Notes: generated by a model not told the origin, from the sequence alone. DNA of 64,000 bases from Achromobacter dolens (GCF_902859745.1 NZ_CADIJW010000033.1:1-64000), one strand, 5' to 3'; positions 19,788 to 29,450 are shown, numbered from the stretch's first letter. Program-made: numbers and translations.

Positions 19788-21682
19788 CCGCCCCCGAAGT
19801 TTCTCCCGCCGTGCTGCTGGCGGACCAGATGGTGCGCATGCGCGACGGCGTGCGCCTGGCCACCGACGTGCACCTGCCGCCCGGCTATCGCCCCGGCCAG
19901 GACGCGCCGCTGCCCGTGATCCTGGAGCGCACGCCCTACGGCAAGGCCGAGGTGTCGCGCTCGGAACAGATCGACGGCCGGCTCGGCGTGCCGCGACCCG
20001 AGGTGGCGCGCTATTTCACCGCGCGCGGCTTTGCCGTGGTGTTCCAGGACTGCCGCGGCCGCTACGGCTCGGAAGGCCACTTCACCAAGTACCTGTCGGA
20101 AGGCCCGGACGGCTTCGACACGCTGGCCTGGATCGTGCAGCAGCCGTGGAGCAACGGCCGCATCGGCACCATGGGCCTGTCGTATGCCGCGCACACGCAG
20201 ATGGCGCTGGCCTGCCTGAACCCGCCGGGCCTGGCCTGCATGGTGCTGGACTCGGGCGGGTTTTCCAACGGCTACCAGTGCGGCATCCGCCAGTCGGGCG
20301 CGTTCGAGCTGAAGCAGGCCACCTGGGCCTACAAGCAGGCCAAGCTGAGCCCGGCCGCGCAGCAGGACCCGCTGGTGCTGGCCGCGCTCGAGGCCGAGGA
20401 CATCCGCCAGTGGTTCACGCGCATGCCGTGGCGTCCCGGCCATTCGCCGCTGGCCAGCGTGCCCGAGTACGAGGACTACCTGTTCGAGCAATGGCGCGCC
20501 GACACCTTCGACGAATCCTGGCGGCAACTGGGCATCTACGCCCAGGGCTACTACGACGCGATTCCCGACATCCCGGTGGCGCTGATGTCCAGTTGGTACG
20601 ACGCCTACGTGCGCACCACCCTGGAGAACTACGCCGGCCTGACGCAGGGCCGGCGGTCGCCGGTGCGGCTCATCATGGGCCCGTGGCTGCATGGCGACCG
20701 CAACACCACCCACAGCGGCGACGCCGAATTCGGCCCGCGCGCGGCCTTCGACGGCAACCTGGCGCGGCACTGGCTGGACTTCCGGCTGGCGTGGTTCCAG
20801 CGCTGGCTGCAGGACGCGCCGGCGGGCGCCGCGCCGGACCCGGTCGCGCGCCTGTTCCTGATGGGCGGCGGCAGCGGCGCGCGCGATGCGCAGGGCCGCT
20901 TCGACCACGGCGGCGCGTGGATCCAGGCCGACGCCTGGCCGGTGCCGCAGGCCCGCGCCACCGTCTTCTACCTGCACGCCGACGGCCGCCTGGACCCACG
21001 CGCGCCGACGGGCGAGGCGGACCGGCTGCGCTACCAGTACGACCCGCGCAATCCCGTGCCGACGATCGGCGGCGCGCTGACCTCGGGCCAGCCGGTGTTC
21101 GAGGGCGGCGGCTTCGACCAGCGCGAGGACGCGCGCTTCTTCGGCGTGCGCCAGCCCGGCCTGCCGCTGGCCGCGCGCGACGACGTGCTGGTGTTCCAGA
21201 CCGAGCCGCTGCCAGAGGACCTGGCGGTGGCCGGGCCGGTGACGGTCCGGCTGCACATTTCGTCAGACTGCCCCGACACCGACTTCACCGCCAAGCTGAT
21301 CGACGTCTACCCGCCCAGCGCCGACTACCCGCAGGGCTATGCACTGAACCTGACCGACGGCATCTTCCGCTGCCGCTTCCACGAGACCTGGGACGAGGCG
21401 CGGCCGCTGGCGCCGGGCAAGGTCTACGAGATCACCATCGAGCCGTTCGCCACCTGCAACCTGTTCCAGCGCGGGCACCGCATCCGCCTGGACATCTCCA
21501 GCAGCAACTTTCCGAAGTACGACGTCAACCCGAACAGCGGCGAATCGGCCGCCGACGCCCGCGAAAAGCGCATTGCGCTGAACACAGTGCATCTGTCGGC
21601 CGCCCATCCGTCCAGCGTCACGCTGTGCGTGGCCGGGCCACGGGACCTGACGCCGCTGCCCGCGCACGGGGCCCTGACATGA
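19784..21682 (+). CDS. CocE/NonD-family alpha/beta hydrolase (X-Pro dipeptidyl-peptidase type)
   Basis: A 632-residue enzyme. The hydrolase core has VILERTPYGK, the oxyanion segment FQDCRGRYGSEG and the nucleophile elbow GLSYAAHTQ (usual form GxSYxG, here with Ala at the last position). A C-terminal jelly-roll domain of the PepX C type covers about 390-620, with FRCRFHETWDE. Family members cleave esters or amides, including acyl-amino acids and X-Pro peptides. No signal peptide is present. Coupled to the peptide importer, it likely hydrolyses the imported compound in the cytosol. Confidence 0.88.
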   Translation: MTAPEVSPAVLLADQMVRMRDGVRLATDVHLPPGYRPGQDAPLPVILERTPYGKAEVSRSEQIDGRLGVPRPEVARYFTARGFAVVFQDCRGRYGSEGHFTKYLSEGPDGFDTLAWIVQQPWSNGRIGTMGLSYAAHTQMALACLNPPGLACMVLDSGGFSNGYQCGIRQSGAFELKQATWAYKQAKLSPAAQQDPLVLAALEAEDIRQWFTRMPWRPGHSPLASVPEYEDYLFEQWRADTFDESWRQLGIYAQGYYDAIPDIPVALMSSWYDAYVRTTLENYAGLTQGRRSPVRLIMGPWLHGDRNTTHSGDAEFGPRAAFDGNLARHWLDFRLAWFQRWLQDAPAGAAPDPVARLFLMGGGSGARDAQGRFDHGGAWIQADAWPVPQARATVFYLHADGRLDPRAPTGEADRLRYQYDPRNPVPTIGGALTSGQPVFEGGGFDQREDARFFGVRQPGLPLAARDDVLVFQTEPLPEDLAVAGPVTVRLHISSDCPDTDFTAKLIDVYPPSADYPQGYALNLTDGIFRCRFHETWDEARPLAPGKVYEITIEPFATCNLFQRGHRIRLDISSSNFPKYDVNPNSGESAADAREKRIALNTVHLSAAHPSSVTLCVAGPRDLTPLPAHGALT

Positions 21683-21724
21683 CCCGCTAGCGCCCGCGCC
21701 GACACCTCCGCTTGCTTCATCCTT

Positions 21725-21757
21725 TGCCGCCGGCGAGCCGGCGGCAGGGGCTTCTTT
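21725..21757 (+). terminator. Rho-independent terminator after the peptide-transport operon
   Basis: A perfect 10-bp stem (21725-21734 with 21737-21746) and a 2-nt loop, followed by GGGGCTTCTTTTG. It lies between the hydrolase stop and the porin gene and probably separates the two units. Confidence 0.65.
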
Positions 21758-21791
21758 TGTCCAACGCCATACCAATCGAGGGGATCACACC

Positions 21792-22808
21792 ATGAAAAGA
21801 ATCATCCGCCACCGCAGCACCCTGGGCGCCGCGCTGGCCCTGAGCTGCCTGAATCCGGCGCAGGCGGCCGAGACCAGCAGCGTGACGCTGTACGGGATCG
21901 TCGACCTGGGCACCACCTATGAACGCAAGGACGGCCAGTCCAGCCTGCGGCAAAAGAGCGGCAACCAGTCGGGCTCGCGCTGGGGCCTGCGTGGCTCGGA
22001 GGACCTGGGCAACGGCTACAAGGCCGTGTTCCGCCTGGAAAGCGGCTTCAACGCCAACAACGGCACGCAGGCGCAGGGCCGCCTGTTCGGCCGCTGGGCC
22101 TACGTCGGCCTGGCCGGCGGCTTCGGCGAAGTGCGGCTGGGACGGCAGTGGGTCTATGGCTTCGAGTGGGCCGGCGTCGGCTCGCCGTTCGGCACCGGCT
22201 GGGGCCAGTCGTCCAACAACGCCAGCCTGGGCTACAACGACGGCGACTTCGGCGCCGGCGGCCGCGTCAACAACGCCGTGTTCTACGCCACGCCGCGCCT
22301 GGGCGGCTGGCAGGCGGGCCTGGGCTACAGCTTCGAGGCCCACGACGGCGAGGCCTTCGCCACCAACGCCCATGACCGCGTGCTGACCGCCGGCCTGCGC
22401 TACAACGGCGGTCCGGTGGCGGCGGCGCTAACGTACGAACGGCTCAATCCGAATTCGCAACTGCCGAACAAGAAGACGGCGGGCAACCTGCAGTTGGCGG
22501 CCTCGTACGATTTCGACTGGATCAAACTGCACGGCACCTACGGCAACCTGCGCAACGCCAACACCGGCCCGTCGGCGGGCTATGGCCGGGTCAATTCGTA
22601 CATCGCGGGCGTGACGGTGCCGACGAGCAAGGCCGGTTCGGTGATGGCCTCGTACCAGCGCGGCACCGGCTCGGACATCACCGGCTGGGCCCTGGGCTAT
22701 CAGTACGACCTGTCCAGGCGCACCAACCTGTATGCCTACGTCAATCGCCTGGATATCCGCGAGTCGCACACGCTGCAAAGCTCGGTCGGCATCCGGCATC
22801 AGTTCTGA
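21792..22808 (+). CDS. Gram-negative trimeric porin (OmpC/BP0840 type)
   Basis: A 338-residue outer-membrane beta-barrel. A signal peptide ending QAAE is followed by SSVTLYGIVDLGTTYE, the standard opening of betaproteobacterial general porins, then SRWGLRGSEDLGNGYKAVFRLE. The C-terminus is SVGIRHQF with the terminal Phe needed for BAM insertion. GAGGGGATC lies before the start. Being next to the peptide transporter, it may admit its substrate, though general porins are usually non-selective. Confidence 0.93.
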   Translation: MKRIIRHRSTLGAALALSCLNPAQAAETSSVTLYGIVDLGTTYERKDGQSSLRQKSGNQSGSRWGLRGSEDLGNGYKAVFRLESGFNANNGTQAQGRLFGRWAYVGLAGGFGEVRLGRQWVYGFEWAGVGSPFGTGWGQSSNNASLGYNDGDFGAGGRVNNAVFYATPRLGGWQAGLGYSFEAHDGEAFATNAHDRVLTAGLRYNGGPVAAALTYERLNPNSQLPNKKTAGNLQLAASYDFDWIKLHGTYGNLRNANTGPSAGYGRVNSYIAGVTVPTSKAGSVMASYQRGTGSDITGWALGYQYDLSRRTNLYAYVNRLDIRESHTLQSSVGIRHQF

Positions 22809-22811
22809 CCG

Positions 22812-23339
22812 CTACAGGAACGTGCGCGTGCCCCACCACCCGGGCAGCAGTAGCGCCGCCGCCCACAGGAATGCCGAGGCCCAATTGGCGACCTGGAACG
22901 CGGCGGCGCGCATGCCGCAGATGCCGGCGATCATCGGCACGGTGGCGCGCAGGGGGCCAAAGAAGCGGCACAGCACGATGCTCAGCACGCCCCACTTCTG
23001 GATGAACCGCGCGCTGCGATGCAGCAGTTCGGGACGTTTGCGCAGCGGCTTCGATTGCGTCAGGCTCGGCCCGAACCATACGCCGCAGGCATACTGCACC
23101 CAGTCGCCCAGCGCCGCGCCCACCGCGATCGCCAGCCATACCGGCACGAAGCCGCTATCGCCCAGCCCCAGGATGGCGCCGATCGACAGCAGCAGCGCGG
23201 TCCCGGGAATCACCAGCGCCACCAGCGGCAGCGACTTCAGGAACGCGAACGCGAAGCCCAGCGGCGCCAGCCAGTCGGCGTGGGTCCGGGCGAAATCGAC
23301 CAGGGTCTCCTGCAGGGAATGGAACGTCTCGAACAGCAT
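22812..23339 (-). CDS. DedA-family inner-membrane protein
   Basis: A 175-residue membrane protein with the DedA core: GAALGDWVQYACGVWFG and the conserved basic segment FGPLRATVPMIAGICGM (form FxRxxP...aG). DedA proteins act in envelope homeostasis, and some are undecaprenyl-phosphate or phosphatidylethanolamine flippases. It is convergent with the porin with only 3 bp between stops. Slightly shorter than typical DedA proteins of about 200 residues. Confidence 0.82.
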   Translation of the reverse strand: MLFETFHSLQETLVDFARTHADWLAPLGFAFAFLKSLPLVALVIPGTALLLSIGAILGLGDSGFVPVWLAIAVGAALGDWVQYACGVWFGPSLTQSKPLRKRPELLHRSARFIQKWGVLSIVLCRFFGPLRATVPMIAGICGMRAAAFQVANWASAFLWAAALLLPGWWGTRTFL

Positions 23340-23389
23340 GCGGCGTCAGCACCAGACAGGCATCAGGTCCATAGTATGCGGCCCGCGCC

Positions 23390-24775
23390 TCAGACGACGA
23401 GGTCGCGCGGGTCGCGCGGCCGCCGCAGCACCAGGCCGGCCAGCCGCTCCAGCGCCAGCCCCAATGCCCCGCGCTCGGGAATGCTGCCGAGCGAAATACG
23501 GATGGCATTGGGCGTGCCGGGGCCCTGGTGGAAGGCTTCCGACGAGGTCACGCTCAAGCCCTCGTCGCGCGCCACCCGCTCCAGGTCGGCCGCGGTCCAA
23601 CGATCGGGCAGCGGCTGCCACAGGTGGATGCCGGCCGCCGCGGCCGGAAAGGGCCCCGGCAACAGCCGGCGCGCCAGCCGCTGGCGCGCAAGGGACTCGG
23701 CGCGCACGCCGTCCAGGATCTGCTGCGCGGCGCCGCTGGTGATCCACTGCGTGGTCAACGCGCCCATAAGCGGCGCGGCCATCACCGCGAAGGACCGCAT
23801 TGCCGCCAGCACGTTGCGGCGGCTGTCCTGGTCGGGACTCAGCACGAACGCGGTGCGCAGCCCCGGCGTCAGCGTCTTGGCCAGCGTGGCGATGTAGAAC
23901 ACCGAGGCCGGCGCCAGGCTGGCCAGCGCCGGCGGCGCGCCGTCCAGGAACAGCGAATAGGGATCGTCCTCGATGATGCGGGCGCCACAGGCCACGGCCG
24001 CGCGCACCAGGTCGCGGCGGCGCGCCGCGCTCATGGTGTGGGCGGTAGGGTTCTGCAACGTGGGATTCAGGTAGACCAGCCGGCCGCCCTCGCGGCAGGC
24101 GCGCTCCAGCCCGGCGGGGGTCATGCCGTCGGCATCGGTCTCGGCCACCAGCACGCGGCGGCCCAGTTGCCGCGCGGCGGTCAGGAGGCCCGGGTACACC
24201 AACGGCTCGGCGACGATGCCGTCGCCCGGCTGGCTGTAGGCCAGCATCACCGCGGCCAGCGCGGCCTGCGCGCCGGGACACACCAGCACGCGGTCCGGAT
24301 CGACCCGCTCGACCGACTGCGACAGCCATTGCGCCCCGGCCTCGCGCTCGGCGGGACCGCCGCCGGCCTGGTGATAGGTCATCATCACCCCCACGTCGTG
24401 GCGTTCCATGGCCTTGGCCAGGCCACGCCGCAGCAGGTCCTGCAGGTCGCAGTCGAGCGGCAGCGGCGGCATGTTCATGCCCAGATCCAGCATCTGCAAG
24501 AGCGGCTGCTCGGCCGGTCGCGCGATGAACGTGCCGAGCGGCCCGCGCGCCTCGAGCAGGCCGCGCTGCCCCGCCTCGGCGTAGGCGCGCGTCACGGTCG
24601 TCAGGTCCACCCCCAGGTGCCGCGCCAGGCCCCGCTGCGGCGGCAGGCGGTCGCCCGGCTGCATGCGGTTGGCGGCCACCGAGGTCTCGATGAAATCGGC
24701 GATCTGGCGGTAGCGGGGGCCGGCGCCGCGGACGAATTTCAGCGGCCAGGATGCATACATGTCGTCGTTATGCAT
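23390..24775 (-). CDS. MocR-type regulator (GntR helix-turn-helix fused to PLP aminotransferase fold)
   Basis: A 461-residue chimera. The GntR winged helix covers about 15-85 (RYRQIADFIETSV, RGLARHLGVDLTTVTRAYAEA) and a fold-type I aminotransferase domain about 115-455. The PLP lysine is Lys300 in ATLAKTLTPGLRTAF and the ring-nitrogen Asp is in IIEDDPYS. MocR proteins use PLP as an effector to control vitamin B6, GABA or amino-acid genes. I start at the ATG at 24775; other in-frame starts upstream lack domain content. No obvious divergent target except the glycosyltransferase genes. Confidence 0.87.
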   Translation of the reverse strand: MHNDDMYASWPLKFVRGAGPRYRQIADFIETSVAANRMQPGDRLPPQRGLARHLGVDLTTVTRAYAEAGQRGLLEARGPLGTFIARPAEQPLLQMLDLGMNMPPLPLDCDLQDLLRRGLAKAMERHDVGVMMTYHQAGGGPAEREAGAQWLSQSVERVDPDRVLVCPGAQAALAAVMLAYSQPGDGIVAEPLVYPGLLTAARQLGRRVLVAETDADGMTPAGLERACREGGRLVYLNPTLQNPTAHTMSAARRRDLVRAAVACGARIIEDDPYSLFLDGAPPALASLAPASVFYIATLAKTLTPGLRTAFVLSPDQDSRRNVLAAMRSFAVMAAPLMGALTTQWITSGAAQQILDGVRAESLARQRLARRLLPGPFPAAAAGIHLWQPLPDRWTAADLERVARDEGLSVTSSEAFHQGPGTPNAIRISLGSIPERGALGLALERLAGLVLRRPRDPRDLVV

Positions 24776-24827
24776 TGGTTCTATTGCGCCAAAATGCCGC
24801 AACATATAGGGATACAAGGGCCAGACA

Positions 24828-24858
24828 GTATGGCGACAAACTCCGCTTGCGTCCATAC
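24828..24858. promoter_or_regulatory. Inverted repeat upstream of the MocR gene, possible operator
   Basis: GTATGG (24828-24833) and CCATAC (24853-24858) form an inverted pair 19 bp apart, about 55-80 bp upstream of the MocR start. MocR dimers bind spaced repeats upstream of their own or neighbouring genes, so this is a candidate site. Short arms make chance occurrence possible. Confidence 0.3.
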
Positions 24859-25053
24859 ATCGGGAAGCTTGTACGGCCTTTCCTGACCGTCGGGCAGAAG
24901 ATGGGGTGAATCCGGCCGGCGGCACAGATATGTATTTCTATGAAGCCGCCCCCGTTAAATTTTCACATTCCTTAAATGTATCGAAGAAGGTTTGGCCGCC
25001 CGCTCCTTTAGATTGCGTAGCCATCACACATGGCTACCGAGGAGAGGCAAAGC

Positions 25054-26004
25054 GTGTCGGACATCGTCGTCTACGTCAGAAGCCAGCCCCAGTTGGGCGA
25101 CCAGATCGTCGCCTTCGCGACGCTCTACCAGCTCAAGGCCTGGTGGCCCGCGCGGCAGGTCAAGGTCGTCGCGCGTGACGACGTCGGCCACATCTACCGC
25201 GGCCTGCCATGGGTCGATGAATTCGTGCGCGCCCGCAGCCTGCTGGATTACGCCCGCAGCCTGACCGCGCGGACCCAGGTGTCGGTCAGCCTGCACCACA
25301 GCAGCGAACGCTTCGGCCTCATCAACCTGCTGCGGCTGCCCGCCATCCGACTGGGCTTTCGCAATGCCCGCTTCAGCGACCTGGTGTGGACCCATTGCCA
25401 TCGCAAGGACGAGGCCGAGTACATCGGCCTGGCCAACCTGCGCCTGCTGGCCGCGTACCGTCCGCTGAACGCCGAGGAGGCGGCTCGCCGCTGCTTCACC
25501 GAACTGGCCCGCGCGCACCGGCACACCCCGCTCGGCGCGGACGTGGTGTTCATTCCCGGCGGCGGCTCGGGTCCCTTCAAGCGCTGGAGCCTGGCGCACT
25601 ACCTGCGGTTGGCCGACCGGCTCAAGCCGCTGCTGGGCGCCGACACCCGCTACACCTTCGTGCTGGGCCAGCAGGAAGCGCGCGAGCGCGCCGAGCTGGA
25701 CGCCCTGCGGCGCACCGACATCGAGGTGGCCTATTGCCGTCCGCTGTCCGAGCTGAGCGCGATCATGTTGCGCGCGCGCCTGGTGGTGGCCAACGACTGC
25801 GGCCCGTCCCACGTGGCGCAGGCTACCGGCGTGCCCTACGTCGGCATCTTCAACAGCACCAATCCGGAATGGTTCTGGCGCCGTCGCAACGCCACCGACG
25901 TCGTGCCGCGGCATCCGCGCGACGGCATCAACTCGATCACCCCGGACCAGGTCGCGCACGCCTGTGCTCGCGTGCTGTCGCACGCGCCCGCGGCCCGCGC
26001 CTGA
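25054..26004 (+). CDS. Glycosyltransferase family 9 (heptosyltransferase-like)
   Basis: A 316-residue GT-B enzyme. The N-terminal SQPQLGDQIVAFATLYQLKAWWP is the family-9 acceptor-domain start and the C-terminal segment VVANDCGPSHVAQATGVPYVGIF is the donor-sugar site (usual form nDsGpmHlAaA). Such enzymes add heptose or related sugars to LPS inner core at the cytoplasmic face. I prefer GTG at 25054 because AGGAGAGG lies 6 bp upstream; an ATG at 25030 has no ribosome site. It is followed 32 bp later by a second glycosyltransferase. Confidence 0.85.
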   Translation: MSDIVVYVRSQPQLGDQIVAFATLYQLKAWWPARQVKVVARDDVGHIYRGLPWVDEFVRARSLLDYARSLTARTQVSVSLHHSSERFGLINLLRLPAIRLGFRNARFSDLVWTHCHRKDEAEYIGLANLRLLAAYRPLNAEEAARRCFTELARAHRHTPLGADVVFIPGGGSGPFKRWSLAHYLRLADRLKPLLGADTRYTFVLGQQEARERAELDALRRTDIEVAYCRPLSELSAIMLRARLVVANDCGPSHVAQATGVPYVGIFNSTNPEWFWRRRNATDVVPRHPRDGINSITPDQVAHACARVLSHAPAARA

Positions 26005-26036
26005 CGCGCGGCCGTCCTTACCCATCAGGTCACACC

Positions 26037-27158
26037 ATGCGGATCCTGCATACTCTCGGCGAAAAAAGCCTGGGCGGACTCGAATTCCGCACGCTCGACC
26101 AGGCCTGCTGGCTGGCGCGCCACGGCCACGACACGGCCATCGCCGCCCCCGCCGGCAGCGCAATCAACCTGGCGGCGCGGCAGCGCGGCATCGCCACCGT
26201 CGACATCAACTTCGACGCGCCCTATTCGCCGGTCACCGTGCTGCGGCTGCGGCGCGCCGTGCGGCGCCTGCACATCGACGTCATCGACAGCCACAGCCGC
26301 GCCGACGGCAAGACCGGCGCGTTGTGCCGCGATCTGTGCGCGGTGGTGCGCACACGCCATTTCGCCAAGCCCATGCGCAGCAGCGCACGCCGTCGCCTGG
26401 AATGGAAACTGGGCTGCGACCACGTGATCGCCACCAGCGCGGCCGGCCGCGACGCGCTGCTGGACGCCCGGCTGGCGCCGGCCTGCCGCATCAGCGTGGT
26501 GGGCGAGTGGGCCGGCGACGAATTCTTCCGCGCCACCGACAAGCAGGGCGTGCGCCGCCAGGTGCGGCGCGAGCTGGCAATGGGCCCGCACGATTACGTG
26601 GTCTCGACAATCGGCATGCTGCGCCCCGAGAAACGCCAGGCCGACCTGCTGCGCGTGGTGCTGCGGCTGCGCCGCAACGCCGTGCCGGCCACCGCGCTGG
26701 TGGTGGGCACGGCCACCGCCGACACCCAGGCGTACGCGAACGAACTGCGCATCCAGGCCGCGCGGCTCGGCATTGCCGAGCACGTGGTGTTCGCCGGCCA
26801 CCGTGCCGACGTGCCAGACCTGATCCATGCCTCTGACGTGGTGCTGGTGCCTTCCGCCACCGAAGCCTGGTCGCGGGTGGTGCCGGAATCGTTCGCGGTG
26901 CGCTGCCCGGTGGTGGCCAGCAACGTCGGCGGCCTGCCCGAGATCGTGCGGCCCGGCGACACCGGCTGGCTGGCCGAGCCGGGCGACATCGCCGGCTTCG
27001 CCGACCGCATCATGCAGATCCGCGCCGACCCCGCCGCCACCGCCGCCGCCGTCGCCCATGCGCGCGGCTACGCCGAATCGCACTTCCGCCTGGCCGGCCA
27101 GATGCAGCGCACGCTGGAGGTTTATGCGCGCGCCATGGCGCGCAGTCCGGGCGGCTGA
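26037..27158 (+). CDS. Glycosyltransferase family 4 (group 1)
   Basis: A 373-residue GT-B enzyme. The N-terminus RILHTLGEKSLGGLEFRTLDQA matches retaining family-4 transferases, and the C-terminal donor site contains VLVPSATEAWSRVVPESFAVRCPVVASNVGGLPEI, the E-x7-E signature region. It probably acts with the upstream family-9 enzyme on LPS core or another surface glycan. The specific sugar cannot be assigned. Confidence 0.87.
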   Translation: MRILHTLGEKSLGGLEFRTLDQACWLARHGHDTAIAAPAGSAINLAARQRGIATVDINFDAPYSPVTVLRLRRAVRRLHIDVIDSHSRADGKTGALCRDLCAVVRTRHFAKPMRSSARRRLEWKLGCDHVIATSAAGRDALLDARLAPACRISVVGEWAGDEFFRATDKQGVRRQVRRELAMGPHDYVVSTIGMLRPEKRQADLLRVVLRLRRNAVPATALVVGTATADTQAYANELRIQAARLGIAEHVVFAGHRADVPDLIHASDVVLVPSATEAWSRVVPESFAVRCPVVASNVGGLPEIVRPGDTGWLAEPGDIAGFADRIMQIRADPAATAAAVAHARGYAESHFRLAGQMQRTLEVYARAMARSPGG

Positions 27159-27179
27159 GCCGCGCGCCTGCCGAGCGCC

Positions 27180-27503
27180 TCAGCCTCTCATGCTTTCGCA
27201 GGCCTGGGCACACGCGCGGCAAGTGTCGGCGCAGGCCCGCATCCCGTCGATGGCGTCACAACTGGCCGCGCAGTCCCGGCATACGGCGGCGCAGACCTTA
27301 CACACCTGCGCATGATTTTCCGCGCCCAACAGCATCATGTGCGCCGATGTGCGGCACATTTCCGCGCAGGCCATCATGCTACGGAAATGGCCCGGCGCGA
27401 TGTGTTGTCCTCCCGCCTCCAGGCAGTGCCCCATCGCCTCTTCCAGGCAGGTTCGGTAACAGTTCAGGCAGGCGTCGATGCATTCTTTCATGGCGTCATC
27501 CAT
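27180..27503 (-). CDS. Four-helix-bundle copper-binding (Csp/DUF326-like) protein
   Basis: A 107-residue cysteine-rich protein, with Cys pairs spaced along helices (CIDACLNCYRTC, MACAEMCRTS, CKVCAAVCRDCAASC, CADTCRACAQAC). This is the pattern of copper storage proteins in which many Cu(I) ions line the inside of a four-helix bundle. No signal peptide is present, so it would be a cytosolic copper store. It stands alone with about 130 bp to the upstream GrpB gene. Confidence 0.85.
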   Translation of the reverse strand: MDDAMKECIDACLNCYRTCLEEAMGHCLEAGGQHIAPGHFRSMMACAEMCRTSAHMMLLGAENHAQVCKVCAAVCRDCAASCDAIDGMRACADTCRACAQACESMRG

Positions 27504-27631
27504 GGCGTTTCTCCTTGTATCGCATCAATGAACGACACAAGGTCAGCAACCGCCATTCCCGCCTGCGCATCTGGCCCATCCCGGCCGCTACGGCCTGGCC
27601 GCAGCGGCGTCCGCCCCCTTGGCGCGGCGCG

Positions 27632-28219
27632 CTAGATGAAGCCGGCCGCCCGGAACATGCGTTCGTAGATCTCGCGGATGACCGCCTGCTTGCGCAGGTT
27701 GTAGTCGGCCACCCGGTCCACGCCCCGCGCCGCGGCGTGCTTGGCCTGGGCATAGCGGTCACGGTCCTCGTCATGCGCGCGCAGCCAGTCGCGGAACATG
27801 CGATGGCGGATGTTCTCGGGGCAGTCCGGGGCGAACACATGCAGGTTGACGCGCGGCGCCGCCAATTGCAGGCAGCGATGCTGGTGCCAGGACGGCTCGC
27901 GGATCGTAAGCACGTAGCCCAGCGCCTCCAGCGCCGGCACGTACGCGGCCTCGTCGGCGGGGTCGGCCACCGCCACGTCGATATCCACCACCGGCTTGGC
28001 CGGCAACCCCGGCACCGCCGTCGAGCCCACATGATCGATGCGCAGCGCCGCCGGCCCCAGCGTCGCCGAGATCTCGGCGGCAAGGCGCGCATAGCGCGCG
28101 GGCCAGTCCGGGTCGTACGGCGCCACGGTCACCGCCTCCGGCGCCGGCTTGCCGCGCACCCATGGATCCTCGTCCGGATCCGAGTCGTAGTGCCGCATGA
28201 TGTCTTCAGGCGTGGGCAT
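27632..28219 (-). CDS. GrpB/UPF0157 family protein (nucleotidyltransferase fold)
   Basis: A 195-residue protein. The core HVGSTAVPGLPAKPVVDIDVAV is the GrpB hallmark and contains the GS...DxD arrangement of the nucleotidyltransferase fold. It also has VNLHVF and FRDWLRAHDEDRDRYAQAK. The biochemical role is unresolved in most bacteria; some members resemble dephospho-CoA kinase partners. Its N-terminal 30 residues precede the family domain. Confidence 0.8.
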   Translation of the reverse strand: MPTPEDIMRHYDSDPDEDPWVRGKPAPEAVTVAPYDPDWPARYARLAAEISATLGPAALRIDHVGSTAVPGLPAKPVVDIDVAVADPADEAAYVPALEALGYVLTIREPSWHQHRCLQLAAPRVNLHVFAPDCPENIRHRMFRDWLRAHDEDRDRYAQAKHAAARGVDRVADYNLRKQAVIREIYERMFRAAGFI

Positions 28220-28262
28220 TGCGAGTCCTTGAATAACGAACCGCTATTGTAGGAAGCCTGCG

Positions 28263-29267
28263 TCAGCGCGCGGGCAGGCCGTCCAGCCACGCCGCCATGT
28301 CATCGGCCACTTCGCCCATGCGGCTGACGCCGTCCGCGTCGCGCAGGCCATGGTCCAGCCGCGGATAGGCACGATAGGCGATATGGCGCTGCCCCGCGCG
28401 CCGCAGCTCCTCGACCATGCGTTCGACCGCCCCCGGCGACACCGAGGCGTCCCGTCCGCCCTGCACGATCAGCAACGGCGTGCGCACGCGCGCGAGCACC
28501 GCCTGTTGATCCAGCGCCAGCGCCTGCCTCCACCACGCATGGCCGTGGCTGCTGGCGACCAGGTCAGACGACGGCGTCTCGCGCAGGAACGCGGCGAACT
28601 CCCGGAACCCCGCCGCCGAGTCCGCCTTGGCCTCGGCGGGCGTATCGGCGGCCTCGATGGTGTGCAGCACGTCGTCGAGGAACCAGCGCCCGCCGCCGTT
28701 GAAGGCGATGCTGGCGTCGACCGACCCGCCGCGCGCGGCCAGCAGGTTGGCCACCACCGCGCCTTCGCTGCCGCCCAGCGCCACCACGCGCCGGTACGCG
28801 CCATGGCGGCGCAGCAAAGCGATCACGGCTTCGTAGTCGCGCACGCGCTGGTCGAAGTCGTCATGCAGCAGATACGCCCGCGGACAATCGGCGCGGTTCT
28901 CGCCGTCGTCCTGCTGATACGGCAAGGCGGCATCGATGCCGTACTTGTCGACCGTCAACACATCGGCCGCCGGCAGCGCCCGCCACAACTGCTCGCGGAT
29001 CGCGCGGTTGTGGCGCACGCTGTTGCAGTCGGATCCCTGCATCACCACCAGCAGGCTGTCGGCGGTCCGCGCCGGATCTCGCTGCTGCAGGTAATAGGCG
29101 ATCGACGAGCCGTCGGGGCGCGGCAAGCGGCCCTGCTCAAGCAACTGGGCGTGGACGGGCAGGCAGGCGGCCAGGGCGGCGGCGGCCGATAGCAGCGGGC
29201 GGATCCAACGCTGCCGCAAGCGCAGGCAAACCCGCGGCGTTTCCTTGATTTTTGTACCAGGCGTCAT
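28263..29267 (-). CDS. Exported alpha/beta-hydrolase
   Basis: A 334-residue protein from the ATG at 29267. A signal-like hydrophobic stretch (LLSAAAALAACLPVHAQ) precedes the hydrolase. The nucleophile elbow is GGSEGAVVA, an acidic residue follows in QGGRDASVSP, and the histidine is in RLDHGLRDADG. The frame continues to 29396, but that extension has no recognisable sequence. Context gives no substrate; esterase or peptidase activity is plausible. Confidence 0.75.
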   Translation of the reverse strand: MTPGTKIKETPRVCLRLRQRWIRPLLSAAAALAACLPVHAQLLEQGRLPRPDGSSIAYYLQQRDPARTADSLLVVMQGSDCNSVRHNRAIREQLWRALPAADVLTVDKYGIDAALPYQQDDGENRADCPRAYLLHDDFDQRVRDYEAVIALLRRHGAYRRVVALGGSEGAVVANLLAARGGSVDASIAFNGGGRWFLDDVLHTIEAADTPAEAKADSAAGFREFAAFLRETPSSDLVASSHGHAWWRQALALDQQAVLARVRTPLLIVQGGRDASVSPGAVERMVEELRRAGQRHIAYRAYPRLDHGLRDADGVSRMGEVADDMAAWLDGLPAR

Positions 29268-29450
29268 GCTGCGAAGGATACGCCACGTCCAGGCGTCCGA
29301 GTTTTCGCCCACGGCTTCCGCGTCAAAGCTGCGGTCGTCTGGCCCGCGCCAACAATCCAGACGCATTGGCAAAACGCTGATCTTCACCTCGCCCATGAAG
29401 GCCAGCTTGCGGCGGTGGTGCGGGGTATCGCGGGCGCCTGACGATCCGGA

